A stretch of DNA of 64,000 nt from Aromatoleum aromaticum EbN1 (GCF_000025965.1 NC_006513.1:3658001-3722000); one strand, 5' to 3'; counted from the first letter of the stretch, positions 16,896 through 27,053 are shown. Program-made: numbers and translations. Notes: generated by a model from the sequence alone, not told the origin.

Positions 16896-17894
16896 ATGAA
16901 CAAATTTTCCACACTGTTGCTCGCGGCCGCGCTCGCGCTCGCGACGGGCGCGCACGCCCAGTCGAATCTGCTCAACGTGTCATACGACGTCGCGCGTGAT
17001 GTCTATAAGGATTACAACCCGCTCTTCCAGAAGCACTGGAAGGAGAAAACCGGGGAGACCGTCGAAATCCGCCAGTCGCATGCCGGTTCGTCGAAGCAGG
17101 CGCGCGCGGTCGCCGACGGACTGGAGGCCGATGTGGTGACGATGAACCAGGCGACGGACGTCGATTTCCTCGCCCAGAAGGGCCTCGTCGCGACCGACTA
17201 CGCGAAGCGCTTCCCGGACCACGCGTCGCCGTACACCTCGACGATGGTGTTCATCGTGCGCAAGGGCAATCCGAAAGGGATCAAGGACTGGAACGACATC
17301 GCGAAGCCGGGTGCCGTGCAGCTGATCATCCCGCACCCGAAGAACACCGGCAACGGCCGCTATTCGTATCTCGCCGCGTGGGGCTACGCGCTGGAGCAGC
17401 CCGGCGGCAACGACGAGACTGCGCAGGAGTTCGTCGGCAACTGGCTGAAAAATGCGCCGCTGTTCGGCTCCGGCGGGCGCGACGCGACGACGACGTTCAT
17501 GCAGCGCAGGATCGGCGACGTGCTCGTGACGTTCGAATCCGAGGCCGAGCTGATCGCGAAGGAGTTCGGCCGCGGCGAGTTCGAGGTCGTCTATCCGAGC
17601 CTGTCGATCCTCGCCGAGTTTCCTGTCGCGATCGTCGAGAAAGTCGTCGACAAGAAGGGCACGCGCGAACTCGCCCGGGCCTACCTCGACTACCTGTGGT
17701 CGAAGGAAGGCCAGGAGAACGCCGCGAAGAACTACCTGCGCCCGCGCGACCCGGAGGTGCTGAAGAAATACGCTTCGGCGTTCCCGCCGATCAAGACCTT
17801 CACCGTCGACGAAATGTTCGGCGGCTGGAGCAAGGCGGCCGCGACCCATTTCAAGGACGGCGGCACCTTCGACCAGATCTACGCTCAGAAGTAA
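16896..17894 (+). CDS. sbp: Periplasmic sulfate/thiosulfate-binding protein
   Basis: Substrate-binding component of the sulfate ABC importer (332 aa). A Sec signal peptide (MNKFSTLLLAAALALATGAHAQ, cleaved near residue 22) leads into mature SNLLNVSYDVARDVYKDYN, typical of Sbp/CysP. Further family features are QSHAGSSKQARAVADGLEAD, HPKNTGNGRYSYLAAWGYAL and the C-terminal YLRPRDPEVLKKYA. ATG 16896 has GGAG five bases upstream. It heads sbp-cysT-cysW-cysA, with a stem-loop between sbp and cysT that may allow higher expression of the binding protein. Confidence 0.94.
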   Translation: MNKFSTLLLAAALALATGAHAQSNLLNVSYDVARDVYKDYNPLFQKHWKEKTGETVEIRQSHAGSSKQARAVADGLEADVVTMNQATDVDFLAQKGLVATDYAKRFPDHASPYTSTMVFIVRKGNPKGIKDWNDIAKPGAVQLIIPHPKNTGNGRYSYLAAWGYALEQPGGNDETAQEFVGNWLKNAPLFGSGGRDATTTFMQRRIGDVLVTFESEAELIAKEFGRGEFEVVYPSLSILAEFPVAIVEKVVDKKGTRELARAYLDYLWSKEGQENAAKNYLRPRDPEVLKKYASAFPPIKTFTVDEMFGGWSKAAATHFKDGGTFDQIYAQK

Positions 17895-17916
17895 AATCCG
17901 TCGCTTCGAGTGCCCG

Positions 17917-17938
17917 GCGGCCCGCTTAGGCGGGCCGC
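17917..17938 (+). terminator. Stem-loop between sbp and cysT
   Basis: Perfect 9-bp GC-only stem (GCGGCCCGC / GCGGGCCGC) with a TTAG loop, 23 bp after the sbp stop. No U-run follows, so it is more likely an attenuator or an mRNA 3'-end protector than a full intrinsic terminator. Confidence 0.55.
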
Positions 17939-17975
17939 GTCGCTTTCAATCTTTCGTCACGCCGCCGTCCCCGAC

Positions 17976-18875
17976 ATGTTTCCTGCCGCAGCCAAACGCG
18001 ATGGAGTCCTGCCCGGTTTCCGTCTCGGATTGGGTTACACGCTCACGTATCTGACCCTGCTGGTGCTGATCCCGCTTGCCGGTCTGATCTTGTTCACGGG
18101 CCAGATGTCGTGGAGCGATTTCTGGGCGACCGCCAGTAGCTCGCGTGCGCTTGCGTCCTACCGCGTGACCTTCGGCGCCTCCCTGGGGGCAGCCGCGATC
18201 AATGCGCTGTTCGGCCTGATCGTCGCGTGGGTGCTGGTGCGTTATCCGTTTCCCGGCAAGCGCTTCGTCGACGCGCTCGTCGACCTGCCGTTCGCGCTGC
18301 CGACTGCGGTGGCGGGCATCACGCTCGCGACGCTGTACGCCGAAAACGGCTGGATCGGGCAGCATCTCGCGAAGCTCGGCATGCAGGTCGCGTTCACGCC
18401 GCTGGGCATCGTCGTTGCGCTGATCTTCGTCACGCTGCCGTTCGTCGTGCGCACGCTGCAGCCGGTCATCGAGGACATCGAGGCGGAAGTCGAGGAAGCG
18501 GCAGCGTCGCTCGGCGCGACGCGTTGGCAGACGTTCTCCCGCGTGCTGCTGCCGGGGATCTTCCCTGCGTGGCTGACCGGCTTCACGCTCGCGTTCTCGC
18601 GCGCGATCGGCGAGTTCGGCTCGGTGATCTTCATCGCCGGCAACATGCCGCTGATCTCGGAAATCACGCCGCTCCTGATCATCTCGAAGCTCGAACAGTA
18701 CGACATCCTCGGCGCGACCGCGCTCGCGGTGGTGATGCTCGTGATCTCGTTCGTCATGCTGCTGGTGATCAACGTGCTGCAGTGGTGGGCGGCGAACCGC
18801 CACGCGAAGAGCCGGGACGGGGACGCGCCGGCCGACGCACCGGGTGCTCTCGCGATTGCCGGAGGGCAGCCATGA
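17976..18875 (+). CDS. cysT: Sulfate ABC transporter permease CysT
   Basis: One of the two inner-membrane permeases of the sulfate/thiosulfate importer; 299 aa with about six membrane segments. The cytoplasmic EAA loop that contacts CysA is visible as EEAAASLGATRWQTFSRVLLP (residues ~172-192). The start ATG 17976 gives MFPAAAKRDGVLPGFRLGLGY, as in other CysT/CysU proteins. Its stop overlaps the cysW start (ATGA at 18872-18875). The gene lies after the sbp stem-loop in the same operon. Confidence 0.94.
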   Translation: MFPAAAKRDGVLPGFRLGLGYTLTYLTLLVLIPLAGLILFTGQMSWSDFWATASSSRALASYRVTFGASLGAAAINALFGLIVAWVLVRYPFPGKRFVDALVDLPFALPTAVAGITLATLYAENGWIGQHLAKLGMQVAFTPLGIVVALIFVTLPFVVRTLQPVIEDIEAEVEEAAASLGATRWQTFSRVLLPGIFPAWLTGFTLAFSRAIGEFGSVIFIAGNMPLISEITPLLIISKLEQYDILGATALAVVMLVISFVMLLVINVLQWWAANRHAKSRDGDAPADAPGALAIAGGQP

Positions 18876-19771
18876 CGACGACGCGTCGTGCCACCGCGGA
18901 GCCGCGCTGGGTTCGCCTGCTGCTGACCGCGGTCGCGCTCGGTTTCCTGTTCCTGTTCCTCGTGCTGCCGCTGATCGCGGTGTTCTGGGAAGCGTTTGCG
19001 CAGGGCGCGCAAGTGTACTGGGACGCGCTGCAGGAAGGCGAGGCGCGCTCGGCGATGCTGCTGACGCTGACGATCGCGGCGCTCGTGCTGCCGTTCAACA
19101 TTGCGTTCGGCGTTGCCGGGGCGTGGGCGATCGCGAAGTTCGAGTTTCGCGGCAAGAGCCTCCTGACGACGCTGATCGACCTGCCGTTCGCGGTGTCTCC
19201 TGTCGTCGCCGGCCTGATCTTCATCATCCTGTTCGGTGCCCAAGGCTATCTCGGCCCGTGGCTCGCCGCGCACGACATCAAGATCATCTTCGCGCTGCCC
19301 GGCATGATCCTCGCGACGCTGTTCGTGACTTTCCCGTTCGTCGCGCGCGAGCTGATCCCGCTGATGCAGGCGCAGGGTCGCGATGAGGAGGAAGCGGCAG
19401 TGTCGCTCGGCGCGTCCGGCTGGCAGATGTTCTGGCGCGTGACGCTGCCGAACATCAAGTGGGGCTTGATGTACGGCGTAATCCTCGCCAACGCGCGTGC
19501 GATGGGCGAGTTCGGCGCCGTCAGCGTCGTCTCCGGCCACATCCGCGGCGAAACGAACACGCTGCCGCTGCACGTCGAGATCCTCTACAACGAATACAAC
19601 CAGATCGGTGCGTTCGCCGCGGCGACGGTGCTCGCCTTCCTCGGCCTCGTCACGCTCGTCGCGAAGACCATTGTCGAATGGCGCATGCGCAAGGAAACCG
19701 AGATGCTGACCGCCGAACTGCCACCGGAAAAAACCGAACTGCCCCCGTCTGTCGCCACGGAACGCCTATGA
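18872..19771 (+). CDS. cysW: Sulfate ABC transporter permease CysW
   Basis: Second permease of the sulfate importer (299 aa, about six membrane segments). The EAA loop reads [21 protein letters not shown], and [18 protein letters not shown] is a CysW-typical stretch near the end of the membrane domain. It is coupled on both sides by four-base overlaps: with cysT at 18872-18875 and with cysA at 19768-19771. It forms a heterodimer with CysT in the membrane. Confidence 0.94.
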   Translation: MTTTRRATAEPRWVRLLLTAVALGFLFLFLVLPLIAVFWEAFAQGAQVYWDALQEGEARSAMLLTLTIAALVLPFNIAFGVAGAWAIAKFEFRGKSLLTTLIDLPFAVSPVVAGLIFIILFGAQGYLGPWLAAHDIKIIFALPGMILATLFVTFPFVARELIPLMQAQGRDEEEAAVSLGASGWQMFWRVTLPNIKWGLMYGVILANARAMGEFGAVSVVSGHIRGETNTLPLHVEILYNEYNQIGAFAAATVLAFLGLVTLVAKTIVEWRMRKETEMLTAELPPEKTELPPSVATERL

Positions 19772-20832
19772 GCATCGAAATCCGCAACATCAGCAAGCGC
19801 TTCGGCAACTTCGTCGCGCTCGACGACCTGTCGCTCGACATTCCGACCGGTGAGCTGGTCGCGCTGCTCGGGCCCTCCGGCTGCGGCAAGACGACGCTTT
19901 TGCGCATCATCGCGGGCATGGAATCTCCCGACGGCGGCAACGTGCTGTTCGGCGGCGAGGAAGCGACGCACGTGCATGCACGCGAGCGCCAGGTCGGCTT
20001 CGTGTTCCAGCATTACGCGCTGTTCCGCCACATGTCGGTATTCGAGAACGTCGCGTTCGGCCTGCGCGTGCGACCGAGGAAGACCCGACCACCTGAGGCC
20101 GAGATCCGCGAACGGGTGATGAACCTGCTGAAGCTCGTGCAGCTCGACTGGCTCGCGAACCGCTACCCCTCGCAGCTCTCGGGCGGCCAGCGCCAGCGGA
20201 TCGCGCTCGCTCGCGCGCTCGCGGTCGAGCCGAAGGTGCTGCTGCTCGACGAGCCGTTCGGCGCGCTCGACACGAAGGTGAGGAAGGAACTGCGGCGCTG
20301 GCTGCGGCGGCTGCACGACGAGATGCACATCTCGTCGGTGTTCGTCACGCACGACCAGGAAGAGGCGCTCGAAGTCGCCGATCGCGTCGTCGTCATGAAC
20401 CGCGGCCACATCGAGCAGATCGGCTCGCCCGATGAAGTCTATTCGAGCCCGGCGTCGCCGTTCGTCTACCAGTTCCTCGGTAACGTGAACGTCTTCCACA
20501 ACCGCATGCACGGGGGTTGGGCGGAAGTCGAGCGGGAAGGGGAGGCGCCCGGAGCAGGCTCGATCGCGTTCGTGCGCCCGCACGACATCGACCTCGATCT
20601 TGCGCCGCTGTCGGGCGGCATGCAGGCGAGAGTCAGTCACGTGCATCGCATCGGGCCGCTCGTGCGCGTCGAACTCGAGCACGAGGCGGAGACGATCGAA
20701 GTCGAACTGACGCGAGAACGCGCTGCGAATCTCGAACTGTCGCCCGGCCACCCGGTGTGGTTCAAACCGCGGCAGGCGAAAGTCTTTGCCGCCGGTGCTG
20801 CGCCCGCGACAAAACAGCCGTTCCTGTTCTGA
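19768..20832 (+). CDS. cysA: Sulfate ABC transporter ATP-binding protein CysA
   Basis: ATPase that powers sulfate import (354 aa). Walker [10 protein letters not shown] (~residues 35-43), Q-loop [11 protein letters not shown], signature [15 protein letters not shown], Walker [13 protein letters not shown] and H-loop [15 protein letters not shown] are intact. A C-terminal TOBE-like domain (~240-345, [11 protein letters not shown] and following) completes the CysA architecture. Last gene of sbp-cysTWA; a GC-rich hairpin lies 17 bp after the stop. Confidence 0.94.
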   Translation: MSIEIRNISKRFGNFVALDDLSLDIPTGELVALLGPSGCGKTTLLRIIAGMESPDGGNVLFGGEEATHVHARERQVGFVFQHYALFRHMSVFENVAFGLRVRPRKTRPPEAEIRERVMNLLKLVQLDWLANRYPSQLSGGQRQRIALARALAVEPKVLLLDEPFGALDTKVRKELRRWLRRLHDEMHISSVFVTHDQEEALEVADRVVVMNRGHIEQIGSPDEVYSSPASPFVYQFLGNVNVFHNRMHGGWAEVEREGEAPGAGSIAFVRPHDIDLDLAPLSGGMQARVSHVHRIGPLVRVELEHEAETIEVELTRERAANLELSPGHPVWFKPRQAKVFAAGAAPATKQPFLF

Positions 20833-20848
20833 TCCTGTTGTGTGCTGA

Positions 20849-20867
20849 GCCGGCGCGGCGCGCCGGC
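20849..20867 (+). terminator. Hairpin downstream of cysA
   Basis: Perfect 8-bp stem GCCGGCGC / GCGCCGGC with a 3-nt loop, 17 bp after the cysA stop. No T-run follows. It sits between the convergent cysA and GNAT genes and could serve either direction. Confidence 0.45.
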
Positions 20868-20932
20868 GGAGACGCATCCTGGATACGGAACATAGAGTTT
20901 GCCGACCACGCTGCCGGTGGCTCCGGCGTCTT

Positions 20933-21457
20933 TCAACGCGGGTGGCGGTAGATGTGCCAGGTCGCGCCGCGAAACGGCATTTCCTTTTCGAACGTCGCGC
21001 CGACGGCCAGGGCCAGCGCGATCGAGGCCGCGTTCTCGGCGTGGATGAAGCTGATCAGCGAGACGTCCGGAAGGTGCTCCTTGGCCATCGCCTGCACGGC
21101 GCGCGCCGCCTCGCTGGCGTAACCCTTGCCCCAGTATCGACGGGTCAGTGCCCATTTGATTTCCGGCTCGGGCCAGTCCTTCGGGTACCACAGCCCGACT
21201 GTTCCGAGCACGTTTCCGGTCGCTTTTTCCTCGACCGCATAAGGGCCGTACCCTCTGAGGTGCCAGTGTCCGACCATGTTCGCCATCGCATACCAGCTGT
21301 CGCCTTCGGAAAGCGCGCGGCGGAAGGTGAAGCGGGTGCTTTCGGCGTCGGAATAGTGCTCGTGCAGGGAGGGCCAGTCGTCGGGACGAAAGGTGCGCAG
21401 GACGAGGCGCGGAGATTCGATTCGGTTGGGCACCAGGAACGGCGGAATGTTCGGCAT
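20933..21457 (-). CDS. RimJ/RimL-type GNAT N-acetyltransferase
   Basis: A 174-aa acetyl-CoA-dependent acetyltransferase. ESPRLVLRTFRPDDWPSLHEH is the standard RimJ/RimL opening, and RRYWGKGYASEAARAV (~residues 105-120) is the acetyl-CoA pyrophosphate-binding motif A. HAENAASIALALAVGATFE is motif B. ATG 21457 (MPNIPPFL) is preferred over an ATG six codons earlier. The substrate (protein N-terminus or small amine) is not predictable. It stands alone, convergent with cysA. Confidence 0.85.
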   Translation of the reverse strand: MPNIPPFLVPNRIESPRLVLRTFRPDDWPSLHEHYSDAESTRFTFRRALSEGDSWYAMANMVGHWHLRGYGPYAVEEKATGNVLGTVGLWYPKDWPEPEIKWALTRRYWGKGYASEAARAVQAMAKEHLPDVSLISFIHAENAASIALALAVGATFEKEMPFRGATWHIYRHPR

Positions 21458-21684
21458 GGGTCTATTGGCTTTCAAACAGCACAGCTCCCGATGAGCCAGC
21501 TCGCATGGATGTTAGCAAGAATCGCTGCGTCGTCGTTCATCCGGGAGTTCCGGTGCGCGCGGATGCAGGTATCCCTTTCTCGCTGACGGTGCACATGGGC
21601 GGTCTTCGCTCCCGATGCCCTGCCTGCGCGTCGCGGATGTGCATCTCGCTTCGGGAATGGCCTCATCTTCGCTGAAACGTTTCA

Positions 21685-21906
21685 CGAAAACCCCGCTCTG
21701 ACGTCGGAGTTCCGGCTGATGAAGGTCGCAAGGCCGCGTCCGACAAGCGCGAGCCCTTTCATCTGCTCGATCTTCGCGATTGCGATGGGGGGAGTCGAAT
21801 AGACGTAGACGCGGGGATTGTCGCGGAACAGCACTTTCACGAAATCGTCGCCGATCTCGAAGGCAGCCACTCCCGATTTCCCGCTCAGATTCCTGTAGGG
21901 CTGCAT
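21685..21906 (-). CDS. KTSC-domain-like small protein
   Basis: A 73-aa protein beginning MQPYRNLSGKSGVAAFEIG. The pattern of a short beta-strand domain with VLFRDNPRVYVYSTPP and a C-terminal GLALVGRGLATFI matches the KTSC family as I recall it (often fused to or near RNA- or DNA-related proteins; function unknown). A GTG start at 21963 would add 19 residues and overlap the stop of the upstream hydrolase gene (GTGA), which suggests translational coupling even if the ATG is used. Confidence 0.6.
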
Positions 21907-21959
21907 GTCGGTCTTCGTGCCAATCGTCCGGGCGCACAAGGTGCGATTGAAATCAGCGC

Positions 21960-23072
21960 TCACTCGGAAGAACGCCGCTCCATCCAGTCGAAAATCCGCG
22001 GCCAGATCAGGCGGTGGGCGTTTTCGCCGACCAGCGCGCCGACGTGCTGCAGCGCGACGCCGGTGTCTCCGGGGTAGGGCATCGACTGCTTGTCCCGGCT
22101 GCCGACCTGCTCATAGAACGCGAGGAGCGAAGCGGGCGGAATGATGTGGCTGTTCGGGTCGAAAACGGCGAACACGGGCGACGTCACGTCACGAGGATGA
22201 ATGCGCCTGTTTCCGAGCGTCAATTCGCCGTGCATGAACCGGTCGTTGCGATAGAGCTGCTCGACGACCTCGTCGAAAAGCCTGCGCGCCATGGGGAGTT
22301 CGTCCAGCGTCCATCGTTCGACGCGCACGTGGGTTTCGAGGTTCGTGCGAGAGCCCAGGCTCGCGACGAAGTCGAGATACCGCTCATGCTGAAACGTCTT
22401 CGGCGATGCCCACAGGCTCATCAGGTTGATCAGCGAACCCGGAACAGGGCGCGACGACTGAAGCAGGGCCTGCGCAGGCCCCCCGGCGTCGAGCATGCGT
22501 TTGAATGCCCCGGAGGCCTCGGCAAAATGGAGCGGCGCCTCGATCAGCACGAGGCCCTTGACGTGTTCGGGATGGCAGGCGCTGTAGAGGCCGGCGAACG
22601 TGCCGCCGAGCGAATGCCCCGCAACGAAGATCCGGCTGGACTGCGACCGAGACCGGATCGCCTCGATGCACTCCTCGAGTGCGACCAGCGCATATTCTTC
22701 GAGGCCGAAGCGAGCCTCGTCGTCCTGCGCTTCGGTCCATTCGACCAGATAGATGTCGAAACCGCGCTCGATCGCCTTGCGCACCACGCTTCGTTCCGGC
22801 GACAGATCCCAGATATACGGACGTTTGATCGGCGCCGGCACGATGAGCAGCACGGGCGACCCTTCACGCGACTTTCCATAGACGCGCAGACGGACAGCCG
22901 GCCGCGAAAACACAACCTCGAATTCGGTTTCCTGCCGACCGAGGTTGATGCGATCGAGCATTCTGCCGGTGCGCCTTCGCATCTCGTCAAGTGACTCGAA
23001 CCACCCCCGGAGCGCGGGCGGAATGCCGGAACGAACTTCGGGGGTGTCGAGGTACGCGGTGGGCTCGGACAT
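21960..23072 (-). CDS. PhaC-like alpha/beta hydrolase with Ser nucleophile
   Basis: A 370-aa cytoplasmic alpha/beta-fold protein resembling class III polyhydroxyalkanoate synthase. It has the PhaC-type strand PIKRPYIWDLSPERSVV, then the nucleophile elbow GHSLGG (Ser154), the Asp region FAVFDPNSHIIPP and the His region LQHVGALVG. PHA synthases use Cys in GxCxG, so Ser at this position argues for a hydrolase or esterase rather than a polymerase. ATG 23072 (MSEPTAYL) has AGAGG upstream. No phaE, phaB or phasin gene is adjacent. It may be co-transcribed with the KTSC-like gene that overlaps its end. Confidence 0.75.
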   Translation of the reverse strand: MSEPTAYLDTPEVRSGIPPALRGWFESLDEMRRRTGRMLDRINLGRQETEFEVVFSRPAVRLRVYGKSREGSPVLLIVPAPIKRPYIWDLSPERSVVRKAIERGFDIYLVEWTEAQDDEARFGLEEYALVALEECIEAIRSRSQSSRIFVAGHSLGGTFAGLYSACHPEHVKGLVLIEAPLHFAEASGAFKRMLDAGGPAQALLQSSRPVPGSLINLMSLWASPKTFQHERYLDFVASLGSRTNLETHVRVERWTLDELPMARRLFDEVVEQLYRNDRFMHGELTLGNRRIHPRDVTSPVFAVFDPNSHIIPPASLLAFYEQVGSRDKQSMPYPGDTGVALQHVGALVGENAHRLIWPRIFDWMERRSSE

Positions 23073-23212
23073 ATGGGCCGCCTCTTGATGTTCGTGTCGG
23101 GCGGGCCTGAGGGGCGACCGGCCTCGCGCGAAGGGAAATCCTTCCATTGGACGGGACGCGGCACGTGCGAGTTCAGGCCCTCGCACCGCGCCATTGTCGA
23201 ACGGGCAGAACT

Positions 23213-24073
23213 TCAATGTTGGGGCGCGACGACAAGTCCACCGCGGGTGGCCCGATGCGCCGCGGGCGCGCGCCTCGGCAGGACCAAGATTTTTCCCGAC
23301 GTCAGCACATTCACCACGGCATCCGGCAGCACGGCGGTCGGCGCCGCGGTCGGACGGCCAATACAGTAACCCTGCGCATAATGACAGCCGAGGTTACGCA
23401 GCACCGCGAGTTCGGCCGCATCCTCGATTCCTTCGGCGACGAGCGGCGTGGCGAGTACTTCGGCCAGCCGCAGCACGCTGCGGATCACCTCGATCTTGCG
23501 GCTGTCGCCCTGCAGGCCTCGCACGAAATACTTGTCGAGTTTGACGATCTGCGGCTTCAGTTGCACCCACAAGCGCAGGCTTGAGCGGCCATCGCCGAAA
23601 TCGTCGAGCGCGAGCGTGACGCCAAGCGCGGCGAGTGTCTTCATAGCCACCTGCAGTCCTTCGACATCCTCGACGCGTTCGTGCTCGGTCAGTTCGAGCA
23701 CGAGCCGGCCCGGAGAGAGGCCGGCCTGCTGAGCACAGTCCAGCATCTGGCGTCCGTTGTCTCGCGCAAAGTGCTCGATCATCGATCCCGACAGGTTCAG
23801 GAACAGCTTTCCGGGCACGCCCACTCGCCCAAACGCGCTGATCGCTCCGAGGCAGGCCTCGCGCTCGAGGTCCGCCATGCGCCCGGCGCTTTTTGCGACG
23901 CTCAACAGATCGTCGGGCGAGCGCAACGCGGAGCCGAGCGGCCCGCGCATCAGCGCTTCGTAGCCCAGCACCGACGCCCGGCCGATGTCGGCAATCGGCT
24001 GGAATTCGTATTCGAGCGCATGAGTCTCGAGGAGAGCGTCGAACAGGACAAAAAGGTCGGATTTCGAAAGCAT
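23213..24073 (-). CDS. EAL-domain cyclic-di-GMP phosphodiesterase
   Basis: Stand-alone EAL domain (286 aa) that hydrolyses c-di-GMP to pGpG. Key residues are present: Glu39 in EALMR, the ELTEHE motif, the DDFGDG loop (usually DDFGTG, one substitution), KLDKYFV, and EGIED. No sensory domain is fused, and the last ~25 residues are a basic Pro/Ala tail. ATG 24073 (MLSKSDLFVLF) is used. The loop-6 substitution leaves the metal-binding Asp pair intact, so activity is likely. Neighbours give no clear signal input, though a chemoreceptor gene lies just upstream on the same strand. Confidence 0.85.
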   Translation of the reverse strand: MLSKSDLFVLFDALLETHALEYEFQPIADIGRASVLGYEALMRGPLGSALRSPDDLLSVAKSAGRMADLEREACLGAISAFGRVGVPGKLFLNLSGSMIEHFARDNGRQMLDCAQQAGLSPGRLVLELTEHERVEDVEGLQVAMKTLAALGVTLALDDFGDGRSSLRLWVQLKPQIVKLDKYFVRGLQGDSRKIEVIRSVLRLAEVLATPLVAEGIEDAAELAVLRNLGCHYAQGYCIGRPTAAPTAVLPDAVVNVLTSGKILVLPRRAPAAHRATRGGLVVAPQH

Positions 24074-24237
24074 GATGTTCCTCGAGGCAGATAAAGATCT
24101 TTCCGGGCGATCAAGCCGCGACGCGCCAAGAGGGCAGGGCATCCGCCCGCGCGCTGCTGCGACCAGCAGGGGACATCGTGCTCACGTATTGTTGCAACGC
24201 CATGAAGGCGACGGAAAAGTCTTGCGCTCCGCGGCCC

Positions 24238-26244
24238 TCACACCCTCAGTTCTGCGATCGCGACCCGGAGGCTGTCCGAGAGCTGCAGCAGGTCGCTGAT
24301 TGCGGTTCCCGTTCGGCGCGCCGTACCGTGATTTTCGTCTGCCATCACTGCCATGGTCTCGATGCTGCGCGCGATGTCATGACTGGCGTCGGTCTGCGCC
24401 CGGGTGACGGAGACGATATCGCCGACCAGCATCGCCGAGCGCGTGACTTCGTAGTGGATCGCGTCGAGCGCGCTCAGCACCTTCGCGAATAGCACCGAAC
24501 TCTCGCCGACGCGAGCGCTGCCTTGCCGGATGCCGGCGACAACGTCCTGGATTCCGTTGCGCATCTCGCGGATCGTCGCGGCGATCTCGCGTGTGGAACT
24601 GCCGGTGCGGTTCGCGAGCTTGCGCACTTCGTCGGCGACGACCGCGAACCCGCGTCCGACTTCGCCGGCCCGCGCCGCCTCGATCGCCGCGTTCAGTGCG
24701 AGCAGGTTTGTCTGCTCAGCGATCTCCGCGATCACATAGGCCACTCGATCGATCGTGCGCGAACGCTCCTCGAGCGCCAGCACCGCAGCCACGGCGGCGG
24801 CGATGTCGTCGACGATGCACTGCATCCCGGCGGCTGCCTGATCGGCGATGGCCCGACCGTCGGCAGAAAGTTCCGCCGCTTGCCGGGTAATCCGGTTCGT
24901 GTCCTCGGCGTGCGTGGCGACCTGCTGCACGCTGACTGCGAGCGCCTGGACCGAACTGGACGAGCGTGCGGCCGATTCGCTCTGGCGGGCTGACGCCGCG
25001 GTCACCTGCGCGACCTGGTCGGTGAGCTCGCTCGCAGCCGACCGGGTATTGCCGGCCGCCCCGGCGACCTTGGCGATCAGCGCCGAAAAGCTCTCCGCCA
25101 TCGCATTGAATCCGTTGCCGACGTGACCGATCTCGTCGTGCGTGCGTACCATCACGCGGGCCCGAAGGTCGCCGGCTGCCATCGCGCGAGCGGCCACTTC
25201 GAGTTCGTGGATCGAGCGCAGGATCGACGTATAGGCGCCGGCGAAGAGATACGCGATCAATGCGACGGCGATCGCGAATGCGAGCAGTGCGGACTGGAAC
25301 GCGCTGCGGGTTTCCTGCTCGCGGGTGGCCATCAACTGGTCGATCCCGGGTATCAAGCGCGCGGCGAAGGCTATCCCCGCTTCGAGTGCTGCGCTGCCCT
25401 TGGCGTGGTAGGAGGCGGGGGCAATGTCGAAATCGCTCGTGTTGATCAACTTTGTCGTCAGGTATTCCTGGACTCCGAGCGCGGAGCCGTTCAGCGTGGC
25501 GAGCGGCTCGGCGAGTGCGCCCTTCAGTTCTGGGCGAATGACTCCAATTTTCTCCACGCTGCGGTCCATCCACGTGAGCAGGGTGTCAAAACTGCCGCGA
25601 ACGATGCTCATTGCCTCGCGCTGCGACATGCTGATCCGCCCGCGGGCAATGACGCCGACACCGACACCGACATCGCGTGCCTGTCCGAGGTTCTGAATCA
25701 GTGGCACTAACTGCGTGTTGAGAAGATCGGTCAGAACTTGAGTCCCCGCGTCGTCGTTGAGACTCAATCCGCTCTGATCGACGAAAGTCTCGCGCAGCCG
25801 GAACAGATCGTCGAGGATTCCCTCATGGGCGTTCCGGCTCGCGTCGGCATCCGTGGGCGGTGTCGCGGTGAGCGCCTGCCATTGCCGGGCGATCTGCGCC
25901 CCTTGGTCGCCAGCCAGCCGATGCCCGAGCACCGCCGGTGCGCCACGCTCGAACTCGATCCTCGTCGCCGCCATGCGCGAGCCCATCGACACCTCGCCGT
26001 GAATCGTCGCCAGCGACGCCGCGTAGTGATCCTGGACGCTGCGCACGAGGCCGAGTAGCGGCAACTGCAGCGCGAGCCCTTCGCGCTGCCGATCGATGCG
26101 CGCGAGTGAATGCCTCGCCTCCAGCACCAGCAGCGCCGTCGCTGCGGTCAGTGGAATCGCGAAGAGTAGAAAGGTGCCGAACAGTTTCCAGCGGAAATTG
26201 AATCGGGCGGAAAGCCAGATCGCAGGGTGCAGGAGGTACGTCAT
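24238..26244 (-). CDS. Methyl-accepting chemotaxis protein
   Basis: Transmembrane chemoreceptor of about 668 aa. TM1 lies at ~residues 20-40 ([20 protein letters not shown]), followed by a large periplasmic sensing region (~45-320), TM2 (~325-345, [20 protein letters not shown]), HAMP (~346-400) and the cytoplasmic signalling hairpin. The tip [20 protein letters not shown] plus [15 protein letters not shown] matches the family signature. ATG 26244 is chosen because membrane anchoring then begins normally; the Shine-Dalgarno sequence is weak. The ligand is unknown and no che genes are in the window. Confidence 0.88.
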   Translation of the reverse strand: MTYLLHPAIWLSARFNFRWKLFGTFLLFAIPLTAATALLVLEARHSLARIDRQREGLALQLPLLGLVRSVQDHYAASLATIHGEVSMGSRMAATRIEFERGAPAVLGHRLAGDQGAQIARQWQALTATPPTDADASRNAHEGILDDLFRLRETFVDQSGLSLNDDAGTQVLTDLLNTQLVPLIQNLGQARDVGVGVGVIARGRISMSQREAMSIVRGSFDTLLTWMDRSVEKIGVIRPELKGALAEPLATLNGSALGVQEYLTTKLINTSDFDIAPASYHAKGSAALEAGIAFAARLIPGIDQLMATREQETRSAFQSALLAFAIAVALIAYLFAGAYTSILRSIHELEVAARAMAAGDLRARVMVRTHDEIGHVGNGFNAMAESFSALIAKVAGAAGNTRSAASELTDQVAQVTAASARQSESAARSSSSVQALAVSVQQVATHAEDTNRITRQAAELSADGRAIADQAAAGMQCIVDDIAAAVAAVLALEERSRTIDRVAYVIAEIAEQTNLLALNAAIEAARAGEVGRGFAVVADEVRKLANRTGSSTREIAATIREMRNGIQDVVAGIRQGSARVGESSVLFAKVLSALDAIHYEVTRSAMLVGDIVSVTRAQTDASHDIARSIETMAVMADENHGTARRTGTAISDLLQLSDSLRVAIAELRV

Positions 26245-26485
26245 CGTGGAGTCTCTAGGACCGAGGTGAAGTGAACCGACGCGAGACAGATGAAGCAGCG
26301 GGTCCGCCGATGACATCGGGGCGAGCAGGAACGAATCCGGCGCGTGGTCACTGAAGAGCTCTGTGACCGCCACCGCTTTTTGCCAGATTTGTGATTGCAG
26401 TTCGCCGTGGACTCGCTACAGGGCTTGTCGGTGCGGCGTATCGGATACGGAATGATCAGCCGGTTCGGCGCTGATTCAGTCTCTC

Positions 26486-26779
26486 TCAGTCTCTCGCCTG
26501 CCGGACGCCGTCCTGCTTCTCCGCCAGGCGAAAGCGCCTCAGGATGCTCTGGTAGGTACGGTGGCTCGCATGCGGGTCATAGCACTGGAAGACTTTCTCC
26601 TGTCGTGCGCGGACCGTTGGCGAAAGGGCATCGAGCAGGACCTGTCGTTCATGCTCGATGCACTGGCGCATCCGGTCGGTGACGAATGCGAAGGGAATAG
26701 GTTGATACAGGCCATCGTCCCGGCTCGAATGGAAACGCGGGACCGGGGGCACAAATTTCTCGGGGATAAGACGAATCAT
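26486..26779 (-). CDS. Hypothetical 97-aa protein
   Basis: An open frame with codon use like its neighbours (GC-rich third positions). The product, MIRLIPEKFVPPVPRFHSS..., has a proline-rich N-terminus and a basic helical C-terminus (SILRRFRLAEKQDGVRQARD). There is no signal peptide and no recognised domain. No clear Shine-Dalgarno sequence precedes the ATG, which lowers confidence. It lies in an otherwise empty stretch between the chemoreceptor gene and the J-domain gene. Confidence 0.45.
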   Translation of the reverse strand: MIRLIPEKFVPPVPRFHSSRDDGLYQPIPFAFVTDRMRQCIEHERQVLLDALSPTVRARQEKVFQCYDPHASHRTYQSILRRFRLAEKQDGVRQARD

Positions 26780-27009
26780 GGCTGTCTGGCAGGAAGTCTC
26801 GGTCTCGCCACCCTACGGGAGGAATATGACCTCCATATTAATAAAGCCGAGTGCCGCCCGTGTGCCAGGGGTGGCCCCCGGAGGCGATGACGTTTCGATA
26901 GCTCGCTGCCTGGCCGTTCCGGAATGGGTCAGGGGTCGTTCTTCGAGCGCCTCGTCCACACCGCAGGTGCCACGAAAGCTGACTCTCCGGCAAGGGTGCA
27001 ATAGTTCGT

Positions 27010-27018
27010 TGTTATACT
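27010..27018 (+). promoter_or_regulatory. Candidate extended -10 promoter for the J-domain operon
   Basis: TGT-TATACT (27010-27018) is a good match to an extended -10 element (TGnTATAAT), 36 bp before the J-domain gene start. No good -35 is present at the usual distance, which is tolerable for extended -10 promoters. A short inverted repeat TGATT-gat-AATCA (27037-27049) lies between it and the ATG. Confidence 0.35.
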
Positions 27019-27053
27019 GACGACCATAAACCCGGCTGATTGATAATCATAAA

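Noticed and set aside
27037-27049. TGATT-gat-AATCA as an FNR box for the J-domain operon
   Set aside because: Spacing is three bases rather than four and the site lies almost on the start codon, so it would not act as a normal FNR activation site.
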